This document shows, piece after piece, positions 41,404-50,884 of a stretch of DNA of 64,000 bases (positions are counted from its first letter, which is position 1; every line of letters starts with the position of its first letter). Under the pieces are notes generated by a model that was not told where the DNA came from, made no database searches, and saw only the letters and a list, made by a program, of their open reading frames with translations. Source of the stretch: Micrococcales bacterium 31B (lineage in GTDB: Bacteria; Actinomycetota; Actinomycetes; Actinomycetales; Dermabacteraceae); assembly GCA_022803075.1 (NCBI GenBank), contig JAFFTF010000006.1, positions 124,251 through 188,250 of the forward strand. Direction: 5' to 3'. The translations under genes were made by a program, and so were the position numbers.

Positions 41404-42134
41404 ACGCCTCCGCTGGCGCTCCCTACACGTTCCCTGGCGGCACGGCCCTCACCGCCATCGACGTGTATTCCTGGGAATCCGCCGACGGCTGTGCGGGCGG
41501 CTCGCCCCACCTCCATACGGCCTCCACGGAGGCCTACCTCGTCACCCACGGCAGCGGCGCCGTCGAGACTCTCACCCTTGACGGTGTGGCTCAGCACGAC
41601 CTCACCCCCGGCGACCTGCTCTGGTTCACGCCCGGCACCATTCACCGGCTCCTCAATGCGGGCGGCTTGCGCCTCACCGTCGTCATGCAAAACGCGGGGT
41701 TACCCGAGTCGGGAGACGCGATCCTGACGTTTCCCCCCGCCCACTTGGCCAGCCCCGCGGATTATGCCCGCGCAGCCACCCTGGCGTCCGGCGTACCCGA
41801 GACCACGCGGGCTGCCGCCGCCCGCGCCCGCCGCGACCTAGCGCTTGAAGGCTACGCCACGCTCAAGCACGCCGCTCTCGAAGGCGACTTCGCACCCCTG
41901 CGTGCTTTTCACCGGCAGGCCGTCGCCCTGGTCGCGCCCCGGCTCGCAGCATGGGACGATATCGTGCAGCAGCGCGTCGTGGCGCCCGCGGAACGAACGC
42001 GCGCGTGGCTCGCCAGCATGGCCCGTGGCGACGCGACCCACTTCGCCGAAGCCCGCGTCAGCCGCGCGCCGCGCGCAGAACGGGCTTACGGCATGTGCGG
42101 CTACCTCGAGACCTGGACGGACGGACGGCACTGA
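41400..42134 (+). CDS. Cupin-domain protein
   Basis: Starts at GTG 41400 in a GTGA overlap, 244 residues. The first 110 residues are a cupin with HLHTASTEAYLVTHGSGAVE (motif 1) and PGDLLWFTPGTIHRLLNAGGLRL (motif 2). The second half is helical and may be an extra domain. It probably binds or isomerises a sugar in the same pathway as its operon partners. Confidence 0.85.
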   Translation: MNASAGAPYTFPGGTALTAIDVYSWESADGCAGGSPHLHTASTEAYLVTHGSGAVETLTLDGVAQHDLTPGDLLWFTPGTIHRLLNAGGLRLTVVMQNAGLPESGDAILTFPPAHLASPADYARAATLASGVPETTRAAAARARRDLALEGYATLKHAALEGDFAPLRAFHRQAVALVAPRLAAWDDIVQQRVVAPAERTRAWLASMARGDATHFAEARVSRAPRAERAYGMCGYLETWTDGRH

Positions 42135-42135
42135 G

Positions 42136-43185
42136 ATGACCACGACGGGGCGCCCACCCACGATCCACGAGGTGGCCCGCGAGGCGGGAGTTTCGCACCA
42201 GACCGTCTCGCGTTACCTGCGGGGTGGTGCCATGGGCATGAAACCCGCGACCGTCACCCGCGTCAGCGATGCCCTCGCGGCCCTGCAATACACCCCCAAT
42301 CTTGCTGCCCGTTCGTTGCGCAGTGCCAAACGACTGCGTCTCGCCGCCGTCGTGTCAGAGGCCCCCGAGCGCATGCCCCTGCGCGTGCTGCAGGGGGCCA
42401 GCGCCGCGGCCCGCGCCGCCGGCTACTCCCTCGAAGTGGTCTACCTGCGCGACGGGTCGGACGCCGCCGGCCACGAGTTGGCCGCGCACGTGCGGCTCGG
42501 TCAGTACGCGGGCGTACTCGCGCTCGTGCCGCTGCCCGAGGCGGCCGTCGACACGCTGCCGGACGGAGCCCCCGGCCTCGGGGGCGCGCCCCTGCACGGC
42601 GCGGGCACGTACGACGCGGAACTCAAAGCCAGTGGCGTACTCGCCGACGGGGGCATGGCTGAACGGATCGTGGAATACCTCGCCGACCTGGGGCATCGCG
42701 TGTTCTTTCACGTCGCGGGAGATCAGGGCTGGGCGTCTGCCCGCAACCGCCTGCACCGCTACCGGGGCGCCATCGCGCGACTGGGGCTGGAGTCGGCGGG
42801 CGAGGCCGTCGGCGACTGGAGCGCCGCGTCCGGGTATCGTGCGGCGCAGGACGTGCCCGAGCGGGTGACCGCCGTGATCGCGGCGAACGACCCGATGGCG
42901 TGGGGCGTGATCCGGGCCCTGCACGAGCGGGGGCGCGACGTGCCCGACGACGTGAGCGTCACCGGCTGGGACGATGTGCCCGAGGCGGCGTTCTCGGTGC
43001 CGTCACTCACCACGGTGTCGATGGACCTCGAGGCGGAGGGTCGCCGCGCACTAGTCGCCCTGCTCGACGCGATCGACCCCGAGGCTCGCGCCCGCGCCGT
43101 GGCCTGGGGCGGCCACGAGACGCCGGCCGACTCGCCCCGGATGCGACTCAGGGTGCGTGAATCGACCGCCCCTCCCCGTCGCTGA
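42136..43185 (+). CDS. LacI-family transcriptional regulator
   Basis: A 349-residue repressor. The N-terminal HTH is PTIHEVAREAGVSHQTVSRYLRGG, with the hinge helix at LAARSLRSAKR. A periplasmic-binding-like effector domain follows (VIAANDPMAWGVIRALHERG, VTGWDDVPEAAFSVPSLTTV). It is the last gene of the operon and should bind the double operator at 37931-37979, giving autoregulation. Confidence 0.93.
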   Translation: MTTTGRPPTIHEVAREAGVSHQTVSRYLRGGAMGMKPATVTRVSDALAALQYTPNLAARSLRSAKRLRLAAVVSEAPERMPLRVLQGASAAARAAGYSLEVVYLRDGSDAAGHELAAHVRLGQYAGVLALVPLPEAAVDTLPDGAPGLGGAPLHGAGTYDAELKASGVLADGGMAERIVEYLADLGHRVFFHVAGDQGWASARNRLHRYRGAIARLGLESAGEAVGDWSAASGYRAAQDVPERVTAVIAANDPMAWGVIRALHERGRDVPDDVSVTGWDDVPEAAFSVPSLTTVSMDLEAEGRRALVALLDAIDPEARARAVAWGGHETPADSPRMRLRVRESTAPPRR

Positions 43186-43275
43186 GGTGCGCCATTGCCA
43201 CGCGGTCGAGGTCGTCGCCCAGCAGGGCCATGAGGCCGAGTTCCTGGGTGCGGGCGGTGCCTTTCGCGAAATGCC

Positions 43276-43312
43276 TTGACCCTCACGCCACGTCAGGCCG
43301 CACGCTGGTTCT
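43276..43312 (+). promoter_or_regulatory. MerR-type promoter with long spacer
   Basis: TTGACC (43276-43281) and CACGCT (43301-43306) are 19 nt apart, the long spacing typical of MerR targets. A near-palindrome CCTCACG-CCA-CGTCAGG lies in the spacer. The ATG follows the -10 box by 6 nt, so the mRNA is probably leaderless. Confidence 0.65.
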
Positions 43313-44113
43313 ATGCACTATTCCGTCTCGGACCTGGCCGCCCGCGCCCACACCTCGGTGCGCACACTGCACCATTACGACGAGATCGGGCTGCTCCCCG
43401 CCGCCCGTACCGCCAGCGGCTACCGCACCTATGGCGACGCGGATCTCACGCGGCTCGCCCGCATCTTGCGACTGCGTAGGCTTGGCTTCGCGCTTGACCA
43501 GGTGGCTGACCTCCTGCGCTGCGAGGCCAATACGGGAGAGACCGCGTCCAAAACCCCCCTCGGCCGGGCTCGAGCCCTGGCCCTCCTGCGCGAGCGGCGG
43601 CACCAGATCGACGCCGAACGCGCCAACCTTGACCGCATGCAGCGCGCCCTAGACCACGAGATCACCCGACTCACTGCTCAGGAGGCAGACATGACAGACG
43701 TGACAGACGCCGAGATCGCCGAGGAGTTCTCGGGCGAACGCCCCGAATGGCGCGACGAAGCCGCCGCGCGCTGGGGCGAGACCGATGCTTACCGCGAATC
43801 GCGCCGCCGCGTTTCGACCTACACCGAGCGCGACTGGCACCTGATCCACGCCGAACAGGCCGCCATCCTCGACGCCTTCGCAGGGGCTCTTGCCGACGGT
43901 GCGGCGCCCGACTCCGACCTTGCCATGAACCTCGCGGAACGCGCCCGAGTGCACATCAACGACACCTACTACCCCTGCGACAGGCAGTTTCATGCGGGCC
44001 TCGGCGAGATGTACGTGAGCGACGAGCGCTTCACCGCCTACTACGACGCGAAAGCCGAGGGCCTGGCGCAGTTCGTGCGTGATGCCATCGTTGCCAACGC
44101 GGCTCGCGCTTAG
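43313..44113 (+). CDS. MerR-family regulator with TipAS domain
   Basis: A 266-residue TipA-like activator. The HTH starts YSVSDLAARAHTSVRTLHHYDEIGLL and continues with ARTASGYRTYGDADLTRL. A dimerisation coiled coil spans about 75-120. The C-terminal TipAS domain (DTYYPCDRQFHAGLGEMYVSDERF) binds thiopeptide-like ligands in known members. Likely activates its own promoter at 43276-43312. Converges with the kinase gene with a 4-nt overlap. Confidence 0.9.
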   Translation: MHYSVSDLAARAHTSVRTLHHYDEIGLLPAARTASGYRTYGDADLTRLARILRLRRLGFALDQVADLLRCEANTGETASKTPLGRARALALLRERRHQIDAERANLDRMQRALDHEITRLTAQEADMTDVTDAEIAEEFSGERPEWRDEAAARWGETDAYRESRRRVSTYTERDWHLIHAEQAAILDAFAGALADGAAPDSDLAMNLAERARVHINDTYYPCDRQFHAGLGEMYVSDERFTAYYDAKAEGLAQFVRDAIVANAARA

Positions 44114-45228
44114 TAATTACGCCAGCGCCGTGCGCGCTCGGCGCGGCGCTGGCGTGCCTCGAGGCGTCGCGGTGACACCTCAGAGCGGCCACTGCGCCGG
44201 TCCACCGTGTAGCGCGCCAGGTCGGCCGCGCCGATAAAGCCCGCATCGTTGCCGAGTTTGGCCTGCACGATGCGGGGCATCGGGCGATAACCCCGACCCG
44301 TGAACTGTCGGCCGAACGCCTCGCGGGCGGGCTCAAGGATCATGGGACCGGCCGCGGAGACGCCGCCTCCGATCACGAAAACGCCCGGGTCGAGCGCCGC
44401 TGCCAGATTGGCGAGGCCCAAGCCGAGCCACTGCCCCAGGTCGGTCAGCAACTCGCGGCAGGCGGGGTCTCCTTCGCGCGCCACCTCGGTGACCACCTGA
44501 CCATCGATGGCCTGCAGGTCGCCACCCGCGGCCTGCATGAGGGCCTCCACGACCGGCGAACCGCTCGACGCGAGTTCGCGGGCCTCGCGGATCAGTGCCG
44601 AACCGCCCGCGTACTGCTCCCAGCAGCCCCGGTTGCCGCACTCACACCGGCGGCCGCTCGGCACCAACTGCATGTGCCCGAACTCGCCCGCCACACCGAA
44701 CCGACCGCGATCGACCTCACCATTCGTGACGATGCCGCCGCCGATGCCAGTGCCCAGCGTGACCGTGACCACGTGGCTCTCGTTGACACCCGCGCCGAAG
44801 CGCGACTCCGCCCACGCGGCGGCATTGGCATCGTTCTCCACGACGGTACGCAGGCCGATGCGGGACTGCACGGCATCGCGCAGCGGCTCATTGCGCCACG
44901 CGAGGTGGGGGCTGAACAGCACGGTGGCGCGTTGAGCGTCGATGAAGCCGGCGGCTCCGATACCGACGGCGCGAATATCGTGCCGCCTGCGCAACTCGGT
45001 CACCACCGAGACGATGGCCTCCTCGGTGGACTGCGGCGAGCGCGTCGGCGTCGGGATGTTCATTCGCTCGAGCACGTTGCCGTAATGGTCAACGACGCCC
45101 GCCTTCACCCGTGTGCCGCCGATGTCGATGCCCACGGTCAGCGCGCGCTCCAGAAAGAGCCGCGAGATGGGCGACCCTACCGAACGGCGTCGCGAGAACG
45201 GAGGCGGGGCCTCGCTGCCAAACGTCAT
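44110..45228 (-). CDS. ROK-family sugar kinase (glucokinase-like)
   Basis: Starts at ATG 45228 in an ATGA overlap with the stress protein gene, 372 residues. ATP phosphate loop DIGGTRVKAG, catalytic ENDANAAA, GTGIGGGIV, and the ROK zinc motif CECGNRGCWEQYAGG. No N-terminal HTH of the NagC type, so it is a kinase, not a repressor. A basic 30-residue tail (RRLEARQRRAERARRW) is unusual. It probably phosphorylates glucose. Confidence 0.88.
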   Translation of the reverse strand: MTFGSEAPPPFSRRRSVGSPISRLFLERALTVGIDIGGTRVKAGVVDHYGNVLERMNIPTPTRSPQSTEEAIVSVVTELRRRHDIRAVGIGAAGFIDAQRATVLFSPHLAWRNEPLRDAVQSRIGLRTVVENDANAAAWAESRFGAGVNESHVVTVTLGTGIGGGIVTNGEVDRGRFGVAGEFGHMQLVPSGRRCECGNRGCWEQYAGGSALIREARELASSGSPVVEALMQAAGGDLQAIDGQVVTEVAREGDPACRELLTDLGQWLGLGLANLAAALDPGVFVIGGGVSAAGPMILEPAREAFGRQFTGRGYRPMPRIVQAKLGNDAGFIGAADLARYTVDRRSGRSEVSPRRLEARQRRAERARRWRNY

Positions 45229-45626
45229 GAATGGTCCTTCACTTTGACGGAGAGAACGGGGCACGCGGCGTCCAGAAGAATGCTCTGCGCCGTAGCGCCC
45301 AGCAAGATCTTGCCGAGTCGGTCGCGACGGCGCACACCCACCACGATGAGCGACGCGTTGCGCTCCTCGGCGGCGCTCAAGACGTCGTCCGCTGCGGTGC
45401 TTTCCGAAACGAACTGCCGCACCTCATACTCGACGCCCGAGCTCTCGAGGATGGCGTGGAGTGCTTCGAGGTCGGCACCGGTTGCGAGCCTGCTGCCCGG
45501 GTCGTCGGGGTTGCGCGTCGTGTTGATGACGAGCAGCGGTTCGGCGCGTTCGATTGCCGCGGCGAGGGCGGCCTGCAGGGCGGAGCGGCCCACTTGGGAG
45601 GGGACATACCCCAGCACCACCGTCAT
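45225..45626 (-). CDS. Universal stress protein family
   Basis: A 133-residue single-domain UspA protein (MTVVLGYVPSQVGRSALQAAL..., with the ATP-binding end VGVRRRDRLGKILLGATAQSILLDAACPVL). Coupled by ATGA to the ROK kinase downstream, which suggests shared control with sugar phosphorylation. Confidence 0.9.
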   Translation of the reverse strand: MTVVLGYVPSQVGRSALQAALAAAIERAEPLLVINTTRNPDDPGSRLATGADLEALHAILESSGVEYEVRQFVSESTAADDVLSAAEERNASLIVVGVRRRDRLGKILLGATAQSILLDAACPVLSVKVKDHS

Positions 45627-45858
45627 GGAAGCTCCTTTGTCGGATCGACTGATGCGGCATTTGGCCTGCCGATCATTCTAAGGTCGGTCCAGGGTGTCGG
45701 GCCGCGTGTCTCGGATTCCCGCAGGCACGTTGGCGACCCACGCGGGCGTCGTTAGGCTGTCACTATTGGCCCCGCCTCGGCTGCGGTTGTCTGTGGCATT
45801 TCAGACCGGCCTCGTTTCGTGAACTCTGCACTCTCCTGCAACTATTTCGAGGTCTGTC

Positions 45859-46974
45859 ATGCCCCCTGTGTCTTTTACCGTGCCCACAGTCAGCGCCAGC
45901 TCAAGGGCCGGACGCCGCGTGCCCCGCGTTCGACTCCTCGCCGCCGTCGTGGCCGTGGCCGCGGTCGGCACACTCACGGGCTGCTCCGGTTCGGCCTCGG
46001 GCGCGTCGACCACGACCGTACCGGCGACCACCCAGGTCGACCCGAGCGCCGGGGCCACCGACGCGTCCAGCGCCGCTCCGGCCTCGACCGCAGAACCGGG
46101 CAGCACCACGTACCCCGTGACCGTCATGAACTGCGGCACTGAGGTCACGTTCGCCGCCGCGCCGCAGCGAGTGGTTGCCATCAAATCGACCAGCACCGAC
46201 ATGCTGCTTGCACTCGGCCAGGGCGACAAGATCGTGGGCACGGCGTTTCAAGATTCGCCCGTCGTCGAGCAGTACGCGGCCGAGGCCGCCAATTTGCCAA
46301 AGCTCGCCGACAAGATGCCCGGCAGCGAGGCCGTCCTCGCCCTGACGCCTGACCTCGTCTACTCAGGGTGGGAGTCAGCCTTCGCGGGTGACGCCGCGGG
46401 AGAGCGAACCACCCTCGCGGGTCTCGGCGTCGCGAGTTACGTCGAGCCGAGCGCGTGCCGCAGCTCCGCACCCGAGAAGGTCACCTTCGATTCGATGCTG
46501 GCCGAGGTCAGTCAGGTCGGCCAGATCATGGATGCCAACGCGCAGGCCGCGACCGTGACCGGCGATCTCCACCAGCGGCTCGCTGCCATCCAGCCCGCGG
46601 GCGCGGGTCGCAACGTCGTGTGGTGGTCGTCTGACTCGAAATCGCCCTATGTAGGCGCTGGCACGGGTGCGCCCGACGCCATCATGGAGAAGGTGGGCCT
46701 GAAGAACGCCTTCGGGGACCTCGGCGCCCCCTGGAAGAACGTCTCATGGGAGGAGTTTGCGTCGGCCAACCCCGACGTAATCGTCGTTGCCGACGCCACG
46801 TGGAGCAAGGCCGAAACCAAGATCAAGCGACTTAAAGGGAACGCGGCGACGAAAGATCTAGACGCCGTCAAGAACGACCGGATCGTGGTGTTGCCCTTTG
46901 CCGCGACCGAGACCGGGGTGCGCAATGTCGACGCGGCCGAGCAACTAAACGACGCACTCGCGGCCCTGCAGTGA
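45859..46974 (+). CDS. BtuF/FepB-type substrate-binding lipoprotein, possibly for F420-0
   Basis: A 371-residue lipoprotein (lipobox LTGC-S) with a Thr/Ala/Ser-rich linker. The cobalamin/siderophore-type binding fold follows (AAPQRVVAIKSTSTDMLLALGQGDKIVG, TPDLVYSGWESAF, DAVKNDRIVVLPF). GAGG lies 7 nt before the ATG. The order binding protein, permease, ATPase and the sequence style resemble the actinobacterial set proposed to carry the F420 precursor F420-0. A siderophore or cobalamin role is also possible. Confidence 0.8.
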   Translation: MPPVSFTVPTVSASSRAGRRVPRVRLLAAVVAVAAVGTLTGCSGSASGASTTTVPATTQVDPSAGATDASSAAPASTAEPGSTTYPVTVMNCGTEVTFAAAPQRVVAIKSTSTDMLLALGQGDKIVGTAFQDSPVVEQYAAEAANLPKLADKMPGSEAVLALTPDLVYSGWESAFAGDAAGERTTLAGLGVASYVEPSACRSSAPEKVTFDSMLAEVSQVGQIMDANAQAATVTGDLHQRLAAIQPAGAGRNVVWWSSDSKSPYVGAGTGAPDAIMEKVGLKNAFGDLGAPWKNVSWEEFASANPDVIVVADATWSKAETKIKRLKGNAATKDLDAVKNDRIVVLPFAATETGVRNVDAAEQLNDALAALQ

Positions 46975-47984
46975 TCGGCTCGCGGCGCGCCCTCGGCCTC
47001 GTGCCGCTGCTCGCGCTGCTCGTGGTAACTAGCGCGGTGGTGTCTGTCGGCATCGGGCCCGTCAGCCTGGCACCCCTTGATGTGTTCAGGAGCGCCCTCG
47101 CGCACGTGAGCACCGTGGCCGACCCGCTCTCGCGCATCGACCAGGGCATCGTATGGAACATTCGACTGCCGCGCGTGCTCGCCGCGGCCGCCGTGGGGGC
47201 GGGTCTCGCCGCGTGCGGTGTCGTCATGCAAACGCTGACCCGCAATGCGCTCGCGGACCCGTACCTCCTTGGCCTGAGCAGCGGCGCGGCCCTGGGCGCC
47301 GTGATTACGCTGAGCCTCGGGCTGACCGAGTGGCTGCCGTTCGCGGCCTTCGTGGGCGCCGCGGCCGCACTGCTCACCACGCTCGCGTTGGCACGTTCCG
47401 GCTTAGGCATGAGTCCCGTGCGCACCGTGCTGGCGGGCGTGGCGGTGGGTCAGGTCACTTCGGCTGCCAGCTCGTTTGTGATTTTCTGGTCGGCCTCGGG
47501 CGATTCGTACCGCGAGATTCTCTCGTGGTTGCTGGGCTCCGTGGCGGGCGTGAACCTCGGGGAGGCCGGCCTCATGTGGGCGCTCTTGGTGCCGGGCGTC
47601 GCGCTGTTGCTGCTGCTTGCCCGACCCCTCGACGCCTTTATTTTTGGAGACGAGGCCGCGACCGCCGCGGGGGTGAGCGCGCGCCGATACCGGTTGCTGT
47701 TGCTGACCGTGGTCGCGCTGCTGGTGGGCATCATGGTCGCGTTCGTGGGTTCGATCGGATTCGTGGGCCTGCTGGTGCCGCACGCGGTGCGCTGGGCGCT
47801 CGGCACGTCGCGTCACGCCTCGGTGCTGCCGTGCGCCGCGCTCACGGGAGCGATCTTCATGGTGTGGGCAGACACGCTGGCCCGCACGGTTTTCGCACCG
47901 CAAGAGGTGCCCGTCGGCGTCATCACCGCCCTGCTCGGCGTGCCCATTTTTGTCGTATTACTGCGCCGGGAGGGCCGCGCATGA
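46971..47984 (+). CDS. BtuC/FecCD-type ABC permease
   Basis: A 337-residue membrane protein with about nine spans, starting at GTG 46971 in a GTGA overlap. Family marks: RLPRVLAAAAVGAGLAACGVVMQTLTRNALADPYLLGLSSGAALGA and FVGSIGFVGLLVPHAVRWALG (in part). It forms the channel for the ligand of the preceding lipoprotein. Confidence 0.9.
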   Translation: MIGSRRALGLVPLLALLVVTSAVVSVGIGPVSLAPLDVFRSALAHVSTVADPLSRIDQGIVWNIRLPRVLAAAAVGAGLAACGVVMQTLTRNALADPYLLGLSSGAALGAVITLSLGLTEWLPFAAFVGAAAALLTTLALARSGLGMSPVRTVLAGVAVGQVTSAASSFVIFWSASGDSYREILSWLLGSVAGVNLGEAGLMWALLVPGVALLLLLARPLDAFIFGDEAATAAGVSARRYRLLLLTVVALLVGIMVAFVGSIGFVGLLVPHAVRWALGTSRHASVLPCAALTGAIFMVWADTLARTVFAPQEVPVGVITALLGVPIFVVLLRREGRA

Positions 47985-48805
47985 GCCGCTTGACCTTGCG
48001 GGCCACAGGCCTCACCGTCACCTACCCGATCGCGGGGGGCGCGGGCGTCCGGGCCCTCGACGACGTCTCTGTCGAGATTCTGCCGGGAGACATCGTGGGC
48101 CTGGTCGGCCCCAACGGCAGCGGCAAGTCGACCTTGCTGCGGTGCCTGGCGGGCCTGCAGCGGCCCAGCCGGGGCGAGGTGGTCATACTGGATGCCTCGG
48201 GCCCTCCTCGCAGCGTCTTCTCGGCTCGGCCCCGTGAGCGGGCTCGGTGGTTCGCGTTCGTGCAGCAGCAGGCGCATGCCGAGGTACCCGTGCGGGTGCT
48301 CGACGTGGTGGCGCTGGGGCGACAGCCGCATCATTCTTTGTGGTGGCCGCTCACCTCGCACGACGAAAGGATCATGCTCTCGGCGCTCGCGGATGTGGGG
48401 CTCGAGGGGTTTGCAGAGCGGCCCTGGCATTCACTCTCGGGCGGTCAGCAGCAGCGCGTGCATCTCGCCCGGGCGCTCGCCCAGCAACCGGATGTGTTGC
48501 TCCTTGATGAGCCGACCAACCATCTCGACCTGCGCTATCAGCACGAGATTCTAGAGATCGTGGCGGCCCTGCACTGCACGGTGGTGGCGGCCCTGCACGA
48601 AATCTATTTGACCGCGACATACTGCACGAGCGCGGTGGTGTTGCGCGAAGGTCGCATCGTCGCGCAGGGCACGCCGGCCGAGGCGCTGACGCCGCGGGGT
48701 GTCAGCGAGGTGTGGCAGGTGGCCGCGCGGGAGACGCCCAACCCGTTTTCGGGGCCGCCGCTCGTGGTGACGCGGTCCTTCCGCCACGACCGCCCTACAG
48801 CGTGA
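47981..48805 (+). CDS. BtuD/FecE-type ABC ATPase
   Basis: Starts at ATG 47981 in the ATGA overlap, 274 residues. Walker A GPNGSGKST, signature LSGGQQQR, Walker B VLLLDEPTNHLD, and H-loop ALHEI. Powers import with the permease before it. Confidence 0.93.
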   Translation: MSRLTLRATGLTVTYPIAGGAGVRALDDVSVEILPGDIVGLVGPNGSGKSTLLRCLAGLQRPSRGEVVILDASGPPRSVFSARPRERARWFAFVQQQAHAEVPVRVLDVVALGRQPHHSLWWPLTSHDERIMLSALADVGLEGFAERPWHSLSGGQQQRVHLARALAQQPDVLLLDEPTNHLDLRYQHEILEIVAALHCTVVAALHEIYLTATYCTSAVVLREGRIVAQGTPAEALTPRGVSEVWQVAARETPNPFSGPPLVVTRSFRHDRPTA

Positions 48806-48865
48806 TTACGCAGGTCACACTTCTCGACGCGAATCCTTTTGCAATAACTCAGTACAGTAGTGGGT

Positions 48866-50884
48866 ATGCCTGCCGCACGCGCCGCCACAGCCACCAGGGT
48901 GCCCGCACTCGATGGCTTGCGCGCGCTCGCCGTGGTCCTCGTTCTGCTCTATCACGTGCAGGTTCCTGGCTTCGAGGGCGGCTTCGTCGGCGTCGAGATC
49001 TTCTTCGTGCTGTCGGGCTTTTTGATCACGTGGCTGCTGATGCGCGCGTTCCAACGCGTGACCGACGGCGAGGCGACCCTCCGCGAGGTATGGCTCGACT
49101 TCTTCTATCGACGCGCTCGGCGATTGCTCCCGCCACTCGTAGTGATGCTGATCGTCGTCACGGTGGTCTGGATGGTGTGGAGACCGCAACAGTACGACGT
49201 GGTGCGTCAAGATGCCCTCGCGGCGCTCTTGAACCTCCAAAATTGGTGGTTCATCGTGCACGATGTGAGCTACGCCGATGCTGCGGGCGGGCAGTCGCCG
49301 CTGCTTCACCTCTGGTCGCTTTCCATCGAAGAGCAGTTCTACATCGTGTGGCCCGCGATCTTGTTCTCGCTCGCCGTGGCGCTTCGCAAGACCGGCCTGC
49401 AACGCTGGAACCGCTCGGTCGTGGTAGTGGTGCTGCTCAGCGCGTGCGTCGCCTCGGGGTACTTGCTCTATCTGCTCGGTCATTCCGCCGCAGACCCCTC
49501 CGCGGCGTACTTCAACACGTTTGCGCGCGCATGCGCCCTGCTCTCGGGCGCGGCCCTCGCGCTGGCTCGTATGAATCGCGGGCATCAGGGGCGTGGCGGC
49601 GGGCGCCAAGAACTCGGCTGGGTGCTCGTCGCGGGCCTCCTGGTCTGCACGGTTCTGCTGCGCGAGACGGGACACTTCACCTACGCGGGAGGACTATTCA
49701 TCGTGGATGTCGCCACGGTGTTGCTCATCGCCACCCTCGTCGCTCGGCCCCGCGGCAACCTTTCGCGCGTCTTTGCCCACCCCGTGGGTGCGTGGCTCGG
49801 CGCACGTTCCTACGCCATCTACATCTGGCACTGGCCCCTCGTCATCTGGTTCGACCAAAATCAGGCGACGGGCTGGGCGAAGGTGGGTTACGGCGCCGCG
49901 GTCGTGGGCCTCTCCATCGTGTTCGCGGAATTCTCGTGGTGGCTCATCGAACGCCCCTCGCGCTTCTACGGGCGCAAGACGTTTTACGGCTTCGCCACGG
50001 CGACCGCGCTCGCAGCCGTGTTCGCAATTGTCGTGCCCTACGTGAAGCCCTACTCGCCGCCCTCCTACCTCACCAATGCGGCAGTACACTTCGTGGCGCC
50101 CACGGGCGGGTCCGCGGGCGGGTCCGCGGGCGGGTCCACGGGCGGGTCCGCGGCCTCGGGCACGGGGGAGGGCACGGTCGAGCCGACTGGCTCCACCGCA
50201 CCCACTGACTCCTCCGACACTGAGTCGACGGATACCGACACCCCGGCCACTTCATCGGGGGGCACCTCCACCGACCCCGACGCGCAGCCCTCGAGCGATA
50301 CCGACACCGAAAACCCGGCCGACGCCAGCGAACCGGGCACCCCGACCACCGAGGCGTCCACCCCCCCACCCGTCACCAAACCCACCGATTGCGGCGTGAG
50401 TTTCGTGGGAGACTCCGTCATGCTCGCTGCACAACAGCAGATTTTTAACCTGGTGCCGAACGTGCGCTCGTTCGACGGTCAAGTGGGCATGCAGTTCGAC
50501 CCGGGCATGGCGGCCATCAGGACCCACCTCAACGACGGAAGCCTCGGCTGCGTAGTGGTGATCGGCCTGGGCACCAATGGCTCCTACAACAAGCAAGGCA
50601 TCATCAACTTTGTGGACGCCCTGCCTGCGACCTCGCGCGTGGTGCTGGTTAACACCCAGGCGCCCCGTTCGTGGACCGGCTGGGTCAATGACGAGATCAT
50701 CGCCGCGCAGGCGGCAAGACCCACGCGAATCTCCATCGCGGACTGGCAGACGTACGCCCTTGCCAACCCTAGCCAACTCGCACAAGACCACATACACATG
50801 GGGTCAGTGGCCACCGAGCAGGCGTACGTGCAGATCGTGCTCGCGGCCGTGCAGGCCTCCGGCGCAGGCACCCCAGCCGCTTAG
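48866..50884 (+). CDS. Acyltransferase-3 membrane protein with C-terminal SGNH domain
   Basis: I start it at ATG 48866, 7 nt after a possible -10 box TACAGT. The first 380 residues hold about ten spans of the OafA/YrhL type (PALDGLRALAVVLVLLYHV, IEIFFVLSGFLITW-like, LSIEEQFYIVWP). A Gly/Ser/Thr/Asp-rich linker follows, with 12-bp tandem repeats coding GGSA. The C-terminal SGNH-like esterase fold has GDSVM, GLGTNG and DHIHM. It probably O-acetylates a cell-wall polymer or exported glycan. Confidence 0.9.
   Translation: MPAARAATATRVPALDGLRALAVVLVLLYHVQVPGFEGGFVGVEIFFVLSGFLITWLLMRAFQRVTDGEATLREVWLDFFYRRARRLLPPLVVMLIVVTVVWMVWRPQQYDVVRQDALAALLNLQNWWFIVHDVSYADAAGGQSPLLHLWSLSIEEQFYIVWPAILFSLAVALRKTGLQRWNRSVVVVVLLSACVASGYLLYLLGHSAADPSAAYFNTFARACALLSGAALALARMNRGHQGRGGGRQELGWVLVAGLLVCTVLLRETGHFTYAGGLFIVDVATVLLIATLVARPRGNLSRVFAHPVGAWLGARSYAIYIWHWPLVIWFDQNQATGWAKVGYGAAVVGLSIVFAEFSWWLIERPSRFYGRKTFYGFATATALAAVFAIVVPYVKPYSPPSYLTNAAVHFVAPTGGSAGGSAGGSTGGSAASGTGEGTVEPTGSTAPTDSSDTESTDTDTPATSSGGTSTDPDAQPSSDTDTENPADASEPGTPTTEASTPPPVTKPTDCGVSFVGDSVMLAAQQQIFNLVPNVRSFDGQVGMQFDPGMAAIRTHLNDGSLGCVVVIGLGTNGSYNKQGIINFVDALPATSRVVLVNTQAPRSWTGWVNDEIIAAQAARPTRISIADWQTYALANPSQLAQDHIHMGSVATEQAYVQIVLAAVQASGAGTPAA

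Noticed and set aside
43186-43275. Minus-strand peptide remnant (TARTQELGLMALLGDDLDRVAMAHLSDG)
   Set aside because: It looks protein-like but has no start, no family match I can name and less than 40 codons, so a gene fragment cannot be supported.
45627-45858. Cobalamin riboswitch before the BtuF-like gene
   Set aside because: No B12 box or the usual conserved core is visible. A normal GAGG ribosome binding site precedes the ATG.
47153-48805. 550-codon frame over the permease and ATPase genes
   Set aside because: Only its last half is real, as the ATPase starting at 47981. The first part is a frame-shadow of the permease.
48712-50208. 498-codon frame on the plus strand
   Set aside because: Out-of-frame shadow of the acyltransferase, very Arg-rich.
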